From NCBI GenBank assembly GCA_902168205.1, contig CABHOK010000002.1, positions 682,001-746,000 of the forward strand: a stretch of DNA of 64,000 nucleotides, given 5' to 3'. This document shows positions 44,023 through 55,687 of this stretch, piece after piece. The notes below the pieces were generated by a model. The model searched no databases, was not told where the DNA came from, and saw only the letters and a program-made list of their open reading frames with translations. Made by a program: the position numbers and the translations under genes. Position 1 is the first letter of the stretch, and each line of letters starts with the position of its first letter. The DNA comes from an uncultured Chitinophaga sp. GTDB taxonomy: Bacteria; Bacteroidota; Bacteroidia; Cytophagales; Cyclobacteriaceae.

Positions 44023-44096
44023 GCATTGTTTTGTAAATGCAAGGGGAAAGTGATCCGGGACGGGAACTATAATTCCTCGCCTTTGATTAACAACGT

Positions 44097-44489
44097 ATGG
44101 GGATAAAAGATCTTCCCTTAGTACTTTTACTTCTTGGAACAAGTCTCGACTGGACTGGTAGTGAATTAAACTGCCAACAATTCAAGACCGGTAAATTTAC
44201 ACTGACTGAAAGGGAGAAGGCCGGTACATATATAGTGGAACGCGATCTTTCCTTTCAAACTGAAACCGATGTTGCAAGGGGCGTTACTATCAGGTTTAAA
44301 GTTACGTGGATCAACGATTGTACCTATCAACTAAACCTTGTAGAAGGGCAGGATGAAACCATGAACTCGTATCGTGGTAAAACACTCACCATACGGATTC
44401 TCGAAACATACCCGGACGGGTATAAATTTGAAGTTCGCATGGAAGGATCTGATTACCGACTGGTGGAAGTGTTGAAGCGAATGAAGTAA
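44097..44489 (+). CDS. Small conserved secreted hypothetical protein (often misnamed DNA topoisomerase IV)
   Basis: A 130-residue protein that begins with a hydrophobic segment (LPLVLLLLGTSL) and contains CQQFKTGKFTL, FKVTWINDCTYQLNL and YKFEVRMEGSDYRLVEVL. This matches a Bacteroidota family of small secreted beta-proteins with one conserved disulfide (NC...DC), which databases often label DNA topoisomerase IV by error. No topoisomerase feature is present. The signal segment is short and non-standard, so localisation is uncertain. It sits between the two REP-like elements. Confidence 0.7.
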   Translation: MGIKDLPLVLLLLGTSLDWTGSELNCQQFKTGKFTLTEREKAGTYIVERDLSFQTETDVARGVTIRFKVTWINDCTYQLNLVEGQDETMNSYRGKTLTIRILETYPDGYKFEVRMEGSDYRLVEVLKRMK

Positions 44490-44526
44490 ATCCTGGTCTA
44501 TCTATGCGCTCTTTAATCTTCTTCAC

Positions 44527-45018
44527 TTAAATTTCTTTTCTCATCACAAAGTCATTCATCCAGTAAGGTCCAATGGCTATATCTTCTTCGCGGATTACTG
44601 TGAAGCCCATCTTCTCGTAAAATGAAATGGCAGGGTTATAACGATTCACATTGAGATCGAGTGCGTGGTGATTCTCTTTTTTTATGCGTTGAATGATTTC
44701 ATTGACAAGAACTTTACCATAGCCTTTGCCCTGGTTGTCGGGGAGTACATATATCTTGTGAAGCTTCGTTACGAGTTTCTCTTCTTTGCGCGGACCGTAT
44801 GCTGCGAAGGCCTGATCTCCGCGTTCATCGGAAAGTAACATGAATTGTTGTGAACCATCTTTCATCACGCGGGTCAATGCTTCTGTGGAGTAGATCAGGT
44901 CCAGCATGTAGCGGATTTGTTCGTTGGTGAGGATTGGTGCGTAGGTTGGCCACCAGGTTTTTTCAGCGAGGTCCTGGATGATGGTTATGTCGGTTGGGGT
45001 GGCGTTTCGGATGGTCAT
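44527..45018 (-). CDS. GNAT-family N-acetyltransferase
   Basis: ATG 45018 (MTIRNATPTDITIIQDL) is the proper start; the longer upstream frame from 45120 crosses the REP-like element and adds unrelated residues. About 163 residues. The acetyl-CoA-binding motif A reads KIYVLPDNQGKGYGKVLVNEI and the C-terminal motif B YNPAISFYEKMGFTV, diagnostic of GNAT enzymes. Acceptor unknown. It runs divergently from the surface-protein side and precedes dapA on the same strand after a repeat-filled 124-bp gap. Confidence 0.92.
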   Translation of the reverse strand: MTIRNATPTDITIIQDLAEKTWWPTYAPILTNEQIRYMLDLIYSTEALTRVMKDGSQQFMLLSDERGDQAFAAYGPRKEEKLVTKLHKIYVLPDNQGKGYGKVLVNEIIQRIKKENHHALDLNVNRYNPAISFYEKMGFTVIREEDIAIGPYWMNDFVMRKEI

Positions 45019-45086
45019 GGGTGGGTTGAATCGAAGTGAAAAATGGGAATGAGAAATGAAGAATGAAATAACGGGATAAAAAAATG

Positions 45087-45142
45087 TTGACAGTCTGGAG
45101 ACTGTCAACATGGGTGGCACAAGTCGGAAGACTTGCGCCAGT
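45087..45142. repeat. REP-like element, two adjacent hairpins, copy 2
   Basis: TTGACAGTCT (45087-45096) is the exact inverse of AGACTGTCAA (45099-45108), and CAAGTC pairs with GACTTG in CAAGTCGGAAGACTTG (45120-45135). Same composition and order as at 43971-44022. It abuts the dapA stop codon and may end its transcript. Confidence 0.78.
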
Positions 45143-46014
45143 TATTTGATCTCTTTGAAGAGTGTGTCGATCTTTTTCTTTAATGCAGCTGATGCGGGAG
45201 CGTGTGGCAGGCGTACGTGGGGTTCGATGATTCCCAATAAAGAGAGAACATACTTCACACCGATCGGGTTGCCTTCTTCATACATCGCTCCGTTAATATC
45301 CAGAAGTTTGAATAACTCCTGCGATGCTTTGGTATAGTTACCGGCAAACACATACTCTTTTACTTTTTTGAAAGTTACCGGGAACGGGTTGGCCAGAACA
45401 GAGATCACACCTTTACCTCCGATGGAATATATCGGCAGCGATAACATATCATCACCGGATACCAACAGAAAATCTTTCGGCATATACTTCGCGATCTTCA
45501 TGCACTGCTCCAGGTTACCGGATGATTCTTTTATACCGATAATGTTCTTGTGTGTTGCCAGTCGCAGCGTTGTTTCTGCGGCCATGTTCGAACCAGTTCT
45601 TCCCGGAATATTATAGAGAAGCACAGGCACCGGAGATGCATCTGCAATTTTTTTGAAGTGAAGGTATATACCTTCCTGAGATGGTTTGTTATAGTAGGGG
45701 CTTACTGAAAGTAAAGCATCAACACCTTTCAGGTCGGTTTCATGTATAGCTTCGAGCACTTCATCGGTGTTGTTGCCACCAATACCGTACACGATCGGCA
45801 GGTTCTTGCTATTGTTGTCCTTTACGAATTGCAGTATCTTTTTCTTCTCTTCGCTGGTAACGGTAGGAGACTCACCTGTTGTGCCAAGCACTACATAGTA
45901 ATCTGCACCCTTTGCCGTGTGACTCAGTAATTTTTTGAGGGCTTTGTAATCTACTTCCAGCGATTCCGTGAACGGAGTAACCAGGGCTACACCGGTTCCA
46001 TATAACTTTTTCAT
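45142..46014 (-). CDS. dapA: 4-hydroxy-tetrahydrodipicolinate synthase
   Basis: A 290-residue TIM-barrel enzyme. The Schiff-base lysine lies in IIGIKESSGNLEQ, the tyrosine of the triad in VLLYNIPGRTG, and the Thr-Thr near VVLGTTGESPT. It condenses pyruvate with aspartate semialdehyde in lysine and diaminopimelate synthesis. The stop codon touches the REP-like element. It is not next to dapB or lysA. Confidence 0.95.
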   Translation of the reverse strand: MKKLYGTGVALVTPFTESLEVDYKALKKLLSHTAKGADYYVVLGTTGESPTVTSEEKKKILQFVKDNNSKNLPIVYGIGGNNTDEVLEAIHETDLKGVDALLSVSPYYNKPSQEGIYLHFKKIADASPVPVLLYNIPGRTGSNMAAETTLRLATHKNIIGIKESSGNLEQCMKIAKYMPKDFLLVSGDDMLSLPIYSIGGKGVISVLANPFPVTFKKVKEYVFAGNYTKASQELFKLLDINGAMYEEGNPIGVKYVLSLLGIIEPHVRLPHAPASAALKKKIDTLFKEIK

Positions 46015-46046
46015 AAAGGGTTGATATTGAAATTCGTAAAATGTTT

Positions 46047-46553
46047 CTACTTCAGCTGGGTTGCGTACTTGTACATGTTGTCGACCAGTGCCTGTGTGTT
46101 GGCTACCGACTCGATCATGAGTTCCAGGTATTGCTCGCCCTTGTCAAAAAACTTTCCTACCCGACACTTCGCTTTACTCTTGGCCAGCAAATGTAATATG
46201 AGGTCGTTAGGAGTTAAGTCGATGTAGAATAAAAAATCAAAAGGTGCCTGGGCAAATTGCAATGCGTTTGACGATGTTATGTTGCCCCAGAACGACAGGT
46301 CTTTCTCAGTAAAGAAATCGAATTTGAATTCATAGTTATCGTGGCGGGCGGGGAGGTACTCCAGCACCTGAATATTTTTTTCGTCCTGCTCCAGCTTTTT
46401 AATGAATTCCTTAACGATATAGTGTTTCTGTTTGTCTTCAACTGTAAAGATCAAACCTACTGTTTTAGCTTCTTTATAACCTACAGCAGCACGTAAAGCT
46501 TTGTTCTTCTTAAGGAGTGCATTTGTTTTGAATTTCAAAAAGTTAAGCTTCAT
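46047..46553 (-). CDS. DUF6913-like conserved protein, 168 aa
   Basis: A soluble 168-residue protein: basic N-terminus (FKTNALLKKNKALRAAVGYKEAKTVG, read in part), then alternating strands and helices (GLIFTVEDKQKHYIVKEFI, FLFYIDLTPNDLILHLLAKS). It resembles the small proteins that Bacteroidota encode between lysine or DNA-replication genes (DUF6913 group). Starts 8 bp after ligA ends on the same strand and ends 32 bp before dapA begins, so ligA, this gene and dapA look cotranscribed. Function not known. Confidence 0.75.
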   Translation of the reverse strand: MKLNFLKFKTNALLKKNKALRAAVGYKEAKTVGLIFTVEDKQKHYIVKEFIKKLEQDEKNIQVLEYLPARHDNYEFKFDFFTEKDLSFWGNITSSNALQFAQAPFDFLFYIDLTPNDLILHLLAKSKAKCRVGKFFDKGEQYLELMIESVANTQALVDNMYKYATQLK

Positions 46554-46561
46554 TGCTAAAG

Positions 46562-49082
<2,521 letters not shown>

Positions 49083-51464
49083 TTATAACTCTTCTTCCGA
49101 ATGTTCACGATCACGTTCTTTTTCTTTCATTTGGTTAAGACGATATGTAAATGTGAGGAGGAACTGACGCGATTGCCACTGGAAGCGCGTGTTGGAATAA
49201 TATCCTTCGGTGTCTACTATATTTTTACGAATGCGGGAGTTAAAGAGATCGCGTACCGAAGCTGCCAGTGTTCCTTTACCTTTCAGTATATCGCGTGATA
49301 AACCCAGATCAACCGAATAGATCGCGAGATTTTTACCCTGAGTCGTAATGCGTGGTCCGCGGTAATTGAACGTAGCCTGGAAATCAAGATTCTTGAAAAA
49401 TGTCATGCGTGATGTAGCGCGGGCAGTCCAGGTATAGGTGTCGCTCTTCAACAGTTCATCTTCATACGAACCTTCTGTTATAGCACGATAAAAATTAGCG
49501 CTGCTGTTTATCCGCCACCAGTCATGTATACTCAGCGAGAAATTCATTTCAACACCGTATGCATTTTCTTCGGCCAGGTTGGTGGGTATTACACGTGTTC
49601 TTCCGGTAGAGTCCACTCCAGTAACAATGCGTTGAATAACATCGGTGCGGTGTCTGTAATATACACTGGAGAGTATAGATCCGTTTTCCCAGTCAAGCAA
49701 ATAGCCGGCCTCATACGCATGAGTATATTCCGGTTTCAGATTCGGATTACCAACGAAAAACACACGCGAGTCGCGGAAGTCAGAGAACGGAAGCAGATCA
49801 CGGAAGTCCGGGCGACTGATGCGATAACTATAGCTGAGTTGCAGGGTGTTATTCTCTTTTAGTTTGTACGACAAGTTCGCACTCGGAAATAAATTAAAAT
49901 AGGAGCGAGGATTCTCCTCGTTTGTTACGGTAAGCTCTGTGGTAATATCAGAATACTCACCGCGCAAACCTCCCTGCAGCGAAACTTTATTGAATGTATT
50001 ACTCGCCATCATATATACGGCATGGATGCGCTCGGTATAGATCATGTTGTTGGTGAAAGCAGGGAGAGCAAACCAGTTCTCGGCTTCGCCATCAAATTGC
50101 TCCAATGAATATTCATTGCGAATAATACGCGATGCTGTTTTTATACCGGCCTCCACTTTACCTGTGGGAGAGAACGGATGAATATAGTCTGCCTGCACCA
50201 GCCAGTTGGTTTCATTGGCATTGTTCACTGCGCGTTGCAAAGTGAGCGGACCACCGGGTTCGCCTTCGGTATAATCGGTAGCTTCGTCATCAACACCTTT
50301 TATCCATTTAAAGTCTGCTGTGAGTGTGCGACCTTTTCGCTCGTAATCTTTTTTATAGCTTAAAGTTCCTTCAATGGTTTCCTCATCTTCTTCTTCGCGC
50401 TCGGTGCGCACTACTTTTTTTATGAGCGTGCCGCTTTCATCGTAGTCGAGATATTCATTGGTAGATTTGTTTACACCGAAGGATGGATTGAAAAGGAATG
50501 AAGCCGTGATGGTACTTTTGTCGGTAACAAAGTAATCAACACCGGCCATGATGTTGTGGGCAAGTCCTCCGCGTGAGCGATCATTTTTTTGTTCGTATAT
50601 AAAACTGGTATCGCTGCTGCTATAGCGTTGAAAGGAAGAGCCGAAGCCGGGCGTTCTGCGATCATCTATACCATAGCTTGAAAACAGGTTTACTTTGTTT
50701 CTGCGGAAGTTTATACTATACGAACCTCCCAGCAAATACGGATGACCGCCATTGGCCGTAAATGTACCGTTGATCCCTTTCTGCTGATCTTTCTTCAGGA
50801 TGATGTTAATGATACCGACTTCACCCGCAGCATCGTATCGTGACGATGGGTTGGTAATTACTTCTACACGTTCCACCATGTTGCCCTGCAGTTTACGCAA
50901 GGCATCAGGATCGCGACTTGTTAACCCGGACGGGCGACCATCAATCAGTATGCGAACATTTTCACTTCCGCGAAGACTTACGGTGCCATCAACATCTACG
51001 TTGATGGATGGAAGGTTGCCGAGTATATCGGCTGCGTTCAAACCTACGTTACTTAAATCCTGGCTCACGTTGAATACACGTTTGTCCAATTGCAATTCCA
51101 TCTGCGCTTTCTCTCCCTGTATCACAACTTCTTTCAGCATACTCGCTTCGGCTTTCATCACAACCGTGCCGATGTTCATATTTGCCTGACTGATCACAAT
51201 GTTGGGAAGTATAGTTTCCTGGTAGGAGAGGAAGGTTACTTTGATAAAATAGTTACCCGGTTTTGCGTTGATGACAAATTCACCTTTATCATCTGAAACA
51301 GTTCCGGTCACCAACGTTGAGTCAGTGGCAGCGTGTATCGCTATACTTGCGAAGGGCACAGGCTGTTGTTGCTCATCGGTAACTTTTCCTGAAATAGTAA
51401 AGCTGTCTTGTGCAGAAACTGTCAAGGTATACAGGAGGAATACTATCGCGGGTAAAAATTTCAT
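49083..51464 (-). CDS. TonB-dependent outer-membrane receptor, beta-barrel family 3
   Basis: A 793-residue protein: signal peptide (LPAIVFLLYTLTVSAQ), carboxypeptidase-regulatory-like domain (about 20-105), plug (about 120-220; ADILGNLPSINVDVDGTVSLRG and RILIDGRPSGL) and barrel, with a charged tail (KEKERDREHSEEEL) after the last strand. It has no SusD partner, so it is the OMP_b-brl_3 type, not a SusC. The substrate is unknown. The extended acidic/basic tail is unusual, since barrels normally end with an aromatic residue, and could indicate a C-terminal cytoplasm-independent extension or a start of degradation. Confidence 0.9.
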   Translation of the reverse strand: MKFLPAIVFLLYTLTVSAQDSFTISGKVTDEQQQPVPFASIAIHAATDSTLVTGTVSDDKGEFVINAKPGNYFIKVTFLSYQETILPNIVISQANMNIGTVVMKAEASMLKEVVIQGEKAQMELQLDKRVFNVSQDLSNVGLNAADILGNLPSINVDVDGTVSLRGSENVRILIDGRPSGLTSRDPDALRKLQGNMVERVEVITNPSSRYDAAGEVGIINIILKKDQQKGINGTFTANGGHPYLLGGSYSINFRRNKVNLFSSYGIDDRRTPGFGSSFQRYSSSDTSFIYEQKNDRSRGGLAHNIMAGVDYFVTDKSTITASFLFNPSFGVNKSTNEYLDYDESGTLIKKVVRTEREEEDEETIEGTLSYKKDYERKGRTLTADFKWIKGVDDEATDYTEGEPGGPLTLQRAVNNANETNWLVQADYIHPFSPTGKVEAGIKTASRIIRNEYSLEQFDGEAENWFALPAFTNNMIYTERIHAVYMMASNTFNKVSLQGGLRGEYSDITTELTVTNEENPRSYFNLFPSANLSYKLKENNTLQLSYSYRISRPDFRDLLPFSDFRDSRVFFVGNPNLKPEYTHAYEAGYLLDWENGSILSSVYYRHRTDVIQRIVTGVDSTGRTRVIPTNLAEENAYGVEMNFSLSIHDWWRINSSANFYRAITEGSYEDELLKSDTYTWTARATSRMTFFKNLDFQATFNYRGPRITTQGKNLAIYSVDLGLSRDILKGKGTLAASVRDLFNSRIRKNIVDTEGYYSNTRFQWQSRQFLLTFTYRLNQMKEKERDREHSEEEL

Positions 51465-51730
51465 TACATAGAACCGTGTACGGAATTACAAAGTAGATAC
51501 CCCTTCTTGAAACGACAATGCGTTTAGGAGCAAAGGTCTTTTATCAGTGTGGAAGACAGTACTGGTAATTTAAAAAAAGTATGCCTCTCCGATACGCGTG
51601 TATTCTTACTTTCGATATGAAATATGATGCACAAAGTTCGAACCGCGTGGTGTACCGTATGAAATGCAGTTTGTGATCGATAAAAGGAGAATATTTTACA
51701 ATTGAGACAACGGGCTTGATGGGTATATAA

Positions 51731-51762
51731 AAAAGTGAGGCACCGAAGCGCCTCACTTTTTT
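51731..51762 (-). terminator. Terminator after the M1 peptidase gene
   Basis: AAAAGTGAGGC and GCCTCACTTTTTT (51731-51762) form a 7-bp GC-rich stem with flanking A and T runs, on both sides. It lies 17 bp beyond the M1 stop on the minus strand. The remainder of the 314-bp gap 51465-51778 has a 70-codon frame on the minus strand without features. Confidence 0.85.
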
Positions 51763-51778
51763 AGTTGATGTGTATTTT

Positions 51779-53650
51779 CTAGCGGGTAGCGTTCTGATAC
51801 GCTTTCAATCCTTGTGAAATATCAACGATGTTATTCTTGCGATCTACATCTGCCAAACGCATGCTTGGATCAATTTCGATAGTAGCAATCTCGCTGGCAG
51901 TACGTGTAATCTGTGCCGTATACTGCGGATTTACCCACGGCCATGCCGTAAGATCGGTGCGCTTCACACTCTTGTCTTCTACAGGTTTGCTGCCGAGTGT
52001 CTCATTCAACGGAATATAGTATAAATCCCTGGAGCCATCTTTATACGTAACAACGAGATCTATCGGCATCGGGAATTCTCCGAGGCGTTCGAGGGTAACA
52101 AATGTATTGTTGTCTTTTTCAATTACCGTCTTAATGGTATAGTCAATCTTCTTGGTAGTGTTTACCCAGTAACTCATATACCACTTTAATTGCATGCCGG
52201 AAACTTTTTCCATCACGCGGATGAAATCGTTCGGCTCCGGATGTTTGAACTTCCACGTGTTATAGTAGAGACGCATGCCTTTGTAAAAATGATCTTCACC
52301 AATGATATATTTCAACTGGTGCAGAAATATAGTACCCATCGCATACGCAGAAGTGCTATAGGCGTTGTTGGTATTGTAATGATCGGAATGCTGACTGATC
52401 GGTTCCTGCAACCCGCGCTTGATCAGGTTGAAGTATGCATTGTAACTGCTGGCATGTGATTCGGCAACCGGTGTATTGAAGAGTATAGCTTCTGATTCCT
52501 GGCTTGCAAAATCAGTAAAGCCTTCATCAATCCAAGGATATAGCGATTCGTTGGAGGCAAGTACACCCTGGTACCAGCTGTGCGCAGCTTCGTGCGACAT
52601 CACTCCGATAAGACCTTCGAGGCTACCATCACCGAGAATCAGTGTACACATCGGGTATTCCATACCACCATCGCCACCCTGAATGATCGAGTAGCTTTCG
52701 TATGGATATTTACCGAATGTCTTATTCATAAATTCAAAATGCTTCACAGCATAGTCTTCCATCTTCCTCCAGTTGGTGATGGTCTTCTCGCTTTTCTGGT
52801 AGAAGAAGTGAAGCTCCGGACCATTCGGCACCTGTGCACGATCGTGCATATAGTCAGGATCTGCAGCCCATGCAAAGTCAATTACATTCTTCGCTACAAA
52901 ATTCCAGGTAAGTTCACCTCCAGCACGCTTTACCGCTGCGCCTTCTTTTTCATAGCCATAGCCGATCTTGTCAGCGTTCACCAGTTTACCGGTACCACCA
53001 ATAATGAAGGAAGGATCGATCGTGATCTTTACATCGAAGTCGCCCCACACACCGTGGAACTCACGTGCTACATATTGATAGGCATGCCATCCGCGGAAAT
53101 CATACTCGGCCATCTTCGGATACCACTGTGTCATGGAGTAGGCTATACCTTCGCGGTTGTTACGTCCGCTTCTTCTGATCTGCACCGGTACCTGTGATTC
53201 GAATTTCATATCGAATACTGTTTTTGCCCCGGGAAGAATAGCTTTCGGCAGTGTTACTTCCAGTATCGTACCGTCTACTTTATAGCGGGTATCTTTACCA
53301 TCCTGCTTCAGTGAAAGTATATGCTGATAGCCGATCTCGTCATCTTTCAGTTTTGATATACGGTCTTTCACGCGCTGGTCAGGATCAGCGATGTTGCGCG
53401 AACGAACATCCATCATACTGCCCGGTTGAAAGGCGTTGAAATATAAATGATAGTATACTTTGGTGAGGGTATCTTTTGAGTTGTTATAGTAGGTTAGCTT
53501 TTGCGAGCCGGTAACTTTATGCGTTTTTACATCGAGGCGCACATCCATGATATACTCCGCACGTTGCTGCCAGCGGTAGTCCTGCGCATGTGCATACAGG
53601 CAGCTCATCACAGCAAAAGCAATGAAAACAATTTTTTTGAATTGAACCAT
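51779..53650 (-). CDS. M1-family metallopeptidase (aminopeptidase)
   Basis: A 623-residue secreted zinc peptidase: signal peptide (IVFIAFAVMSCLYAHAQ), then the M1 N-terminal beta domain. The zinc motif is HEAAH in VMSHEAAHSWYQG, with the third ligand Glu in IDEGFTDFASQE, and the exopeptidase-like motif appears as GGMEYPM in place of GAMEN. That variation is common in Bacteroidota periplasmic M1 proteins. It trims N-terminal residues from peptides in the periplasm or outside. It is monocistronic with a strong terminator. Confidence 0.93.
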   Translation of the reverse strand: MVQFKKIVFIAFAVMSCLYAHAQDYRWQQRAEYIMDVRLDVKTHKVTGSQKLTYYNNSKDTLTKVYYHLYFNAFQPGSMMDVRSRNIADPDQRVKDRISKLKDDEIGYQHILSLKQDGKDTRYKVDGTILEVTLPKAILPGAKTVFDMKFESQVPVQIRRSGRNNREGIAYSMTQWYPKMAEYDFRGWHAYQYVAREFHGVWGDFDVKITIDPSFIIGGTGKLVNADKIGYGYEKEGAAVKRAGGELTWNFVAKNVIDFAWAADPDYMHDRAQVPNGPELHFFYQKSEKTITNWRKMEDYAVKHFEFMNKTFGKYPYESYSIIQGGDGGMEYPMCTLILGDGSLEGLIGVMSHEAAHSWYQGVLASNESLYPWIDEGFTDFASQESEAILFNTPVAESHASSYNAYFNLIKRGLQEPISQHSDHYNTNNAYSTSAYAMGTIFLHQLKYIIGEDHFYKGMRLYYNTWKFKHPEPNDFIRVMEKVSGMQLKWYMSYWVNTTKKIDYTIKTVIEKDNNTFVTLERLGEFPMPIDLVVTYKDGSRDLYYIPLNETLGSKPVEDKSVKRTDLTAWPWVNPQYTAQITRTASEIATIEIDPSMRLADVDRKNNIVDISQGLKAYQNATR

Positions 53651-53702
53651 GTTGGTTGGTTTGGTTAATAAGTTCTGACAATAATATTCAAAGACTTGAA
53701 TA

Positions 53703-54665
53703 TTACAAACCTGATTTATGTTGCCTGAGGGCTATAAAGTAAGAAAGGCTGCCTGAAAGAAAGCTGCTTTCCGAATAGGTGAGGGTTTCACCGGGGAGTG
53801 CTTTCGGTATGTTATAGTTATAAGTTAAGGTAAAATTCCAGTTTTTATAGCTCACACTAATGGGTGCACTCAGGGTATAATTCATAATACCGAATTCATT
53901 CCGTTCGGTAATTTCATACCATGGCAACCCCTGCCGTACCCTGCGTATCAACTCGCGTACAGTCTCCGGGTAACGTACCTCGGTGATGATGTCGTTACCG
54001 AACAACGCAAAGAATGCCGGTGAGAATGCGATCCGGTCAATGCCTTTCCAGTTACGCTTCTGAAAGGTCAGGTTGATGCCGGGAGCTATACGGTGCACAT
54101 GCGCATCGCCAAAGTAGTAGGCGTAATTTACCGATATAGTTACCGGATGTAGTTCCAGTATAGGTGTTATGGATACAGTATTCTGGTAGGGTATATAACT
54201 GTCATCATCCTGCTCGGTATAGAAGTAATGATCGTAACCCGCCATAGCCGAAAACTTTTTGGAGAAGGTGTGGAGGTACCCGACAGAAGCAACGGTGAGA
54301 TAGTAAGATGGAACAAAGTCTTTACTCCAGAAGCCGGTAACATCAGCATATAGTCCCGAAGAATGATAGTAGGATATACCCGGAGCAAGACCGAAGTTAT
54401 CAATACCCAGTGTGCGACCCGCAGATTGCACATTGCTGTTATAGCCTACACGCAGTGCAAGTTGTGAGCCGCTGACATCTTCCAGTTGAAGCAAACTGTC
54501 AATGAGACTAAATATATTCAGTGAGTCCTGAAACGTAAGAGCAGAATCGGCATCTGGCAGATCCGATAAAAAAGAATCTTCGTCCTGTGCCACAAGTCGT
54601 GAACAGGAGAACAGCAAGACCAGGAAGATGTTCCTTCGTATCGAATTCATCATGAGGCCAATCAA
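53703..54665 (-). CDS. Outer-membrane beta-barrel-like protein, 320 aa
   Basis: Signal peptide (FLVLLFSCSRLVAQ) then a hydrophilic, acidic linker (DEDSFLSDLPDADSAL) and about 230 residues of alternating hydrophobic/aromatic strands (YFLTVASVGYLHTF-like segments, SVNYAYYFGDAHVHR, WNFTLTYNYNIPKALPG, SYFIALRQHKSGL), characteristic of an outer-membrane barrel of unknown type. It is the last gene in the sigma-factor operon, 44 bp after the Spy-like gene. The likely start is ATG 54665, or 54650, which would remove five residues. Confidence 0.7.
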   Translation of the reverse strand: MIGLMMNSIRRNIFLVLLFSCSRLVAQDEDSFLSDLPDADSALTFQDSLNIFSLIDSLLQLEDVSGSQLALRVGYNSNVQSAGRTLGIDNFGLAPGISYYHSSGLYADVTGFWSKDFVPSYYLTVASVGYLHTFSKKFSAMAGYDHYFYTEQDDDSYIPYQNTVSITPILELHPVTISVNYAYYFGDAHVHRIAPGINLTFQKRNWKGIDRIAFSPAFFALFGNDIITEVRYPETVRELIRRVRQGLPWYEITERNEFGIMNYTLSAPISVSYKNWNFTLTYNYNIPKALPGETLTYSESSFLSGSLSYFIALRQHKSGL

Positions 54666-54709
54666 CTGATATAGTATCAGTGGTAGAGGATTGGCGGCTG
54701 GTTACGTGA

Positions 54710-55231
54710 TCAATTATTTCGTTGCTGAAGTTTTTGCTGTTGCCGGTCGCGCATATTATCAAGCCGGTCGCGTTGCCCTTGCCTGCGTTGTATCTGGTCA
54801 AGAATCATTTGCCTGAATTTTCGTTCGGCTTCCGGTAACGTACGAAGCTTCTGTGCCGAAATAACTTTCAGCAATTTGCCGGAGTAATCTTTTTCAAGAT
54901 CAACCTCCTGCTGTTTTAATTTCAGACTGAGGTCCACCAGGTCTTTATCGTTTTGCTCGGCTGTTTTATTCGGATCGGGGTTTCGCTTGGCCTGCCGGTA
55001 TTCTTTCAGCAAGTGCTGACGCTTCTCCGAGAACTCACGATATATAGGCCAGAACTTTTCGGCCTCTTCGGGTGTAAGGGCAAGCTGATCCGTAATATAG
55101 GCTACGCGTGCCGCCTGTATCTTTTGTTTTACCTTCGGATCCTGCTCTTGCTGCTGAAGTTCTTCGTCCTGCGCAAACAGCCTGACAGAAAGTAACAGCA
55201 TTACAATTATGTTGGTTAGTATCTTCATCAC
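54710..55231 (-). CDS. Spy/CpxP-like periplasmic protein
   Basis: A 173-residue secreted helical protein. After the signal peptide (ILTNIIVMLLLSVRLFAQ) come long charged helices with the segment LALTPEEAEKFWPIYREF, a diagnostic motif of the Bacteroidota LTxxQ/Spy-like family, and heavy Gln/Arg content at the end. Family members act as periplasmic chaperones or sensors for metal or envelope stress. The start overlaps the end of the anti-sigma-like gene by 4 bp, so the genes are translationally coupled. Confidence 0.8.
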   Translation of the reverse strand: MMKILTNIIVMLLLSVRLFAQDEELQQQEQDPKVKQKIQAARVAYITDQLALTPEEAEKFWPIYREFSEKRQHLLKEYRQAKRNPDPNKTAEQNDKDLVDLSLKLKQQEVDLEKDYSGKLLKVISAQKLRTLPEAERKFRQMILDQIQRRQGQRDRLDNMRDRQQQKLQQRNN

Positions 55232-55650
55232 AAACTGTTTAATTCCATTTCATCGGTTAGTATATCCAGTGTTTCATTGTCAAGGTCAAGCCCGTATACT
55301 TCCTGCTCAATCTCTTCCACATCCGCAGCATTCAATGATGCATGCTCCAGTAATTCATCCGTACTCATGTCGGTATCATCGAGGTACGTGATCAGGTCTT
55401 CGGTTTGTATTTCTGCCAGAAGTGTTTCGGTTGAAGACGGGTTTGAAGATGATTTTTCAAACCAGATGAGACCGATCGTGATGATCATGACCAATGGCAA
55501 GGCATATTGAAACGCATAGCGAAGCACCGGGCGCGATGTTGTTTGCTGCTTGCGCTCCGCGATGCGTGCCTGAATCGTACCCGGCAACTTCTCAAAGTAG
55601 CCTTCGGGCACATCGAATATCTCTTTTTTGGGCAGGTCTTCGAGCTTCAT
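55228..55650 (-). CDS. Probable anti-sigma factor, single membrane helix
   Basis: A 140-residue protein: cytoplasmic N-terminal part (LEDLPKKEIFDVPEGYFEKLPGTIQ), one transmembrane helix (FQYALPLVMIITIGLIWF, about 48-65) and an acidic periplasmic tail (LITYLDDTDMSTDELLEHA). No zinc-binding HCC motif is seen, so it is an atypical anti-sigma factor. It lies 37 bp after the ECF sigma gene and overlaps the Spy-like gene. By position and topology it most likely holds the sigma factor at the membrane. Confidence 0.75.
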   Translation of the reverse strand: MKLEDLPKKEIFDVPEGYFEKLPGTIQARIAERKQQTTSRPVLRYAFQYALPLVMIITIGLIWFEKSSSNPSSTETLLAEIQTEDLITYLDDTDMSTDELLEHASLNAADVEEIEQEVYGLDLDNETLDILTDEMELNSL

Positions 55651-55687
55651 GGTATATCTTCGACTTCTAATTTTCCAAAAAGTTTAA

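Noticed and set aside
51544-51756. 70-aa frame between the TonB receptor and M1 peptidase genes
   Set aside because: It includes the M1 gene's terminator and has neither signal sequence nor domain pattern.
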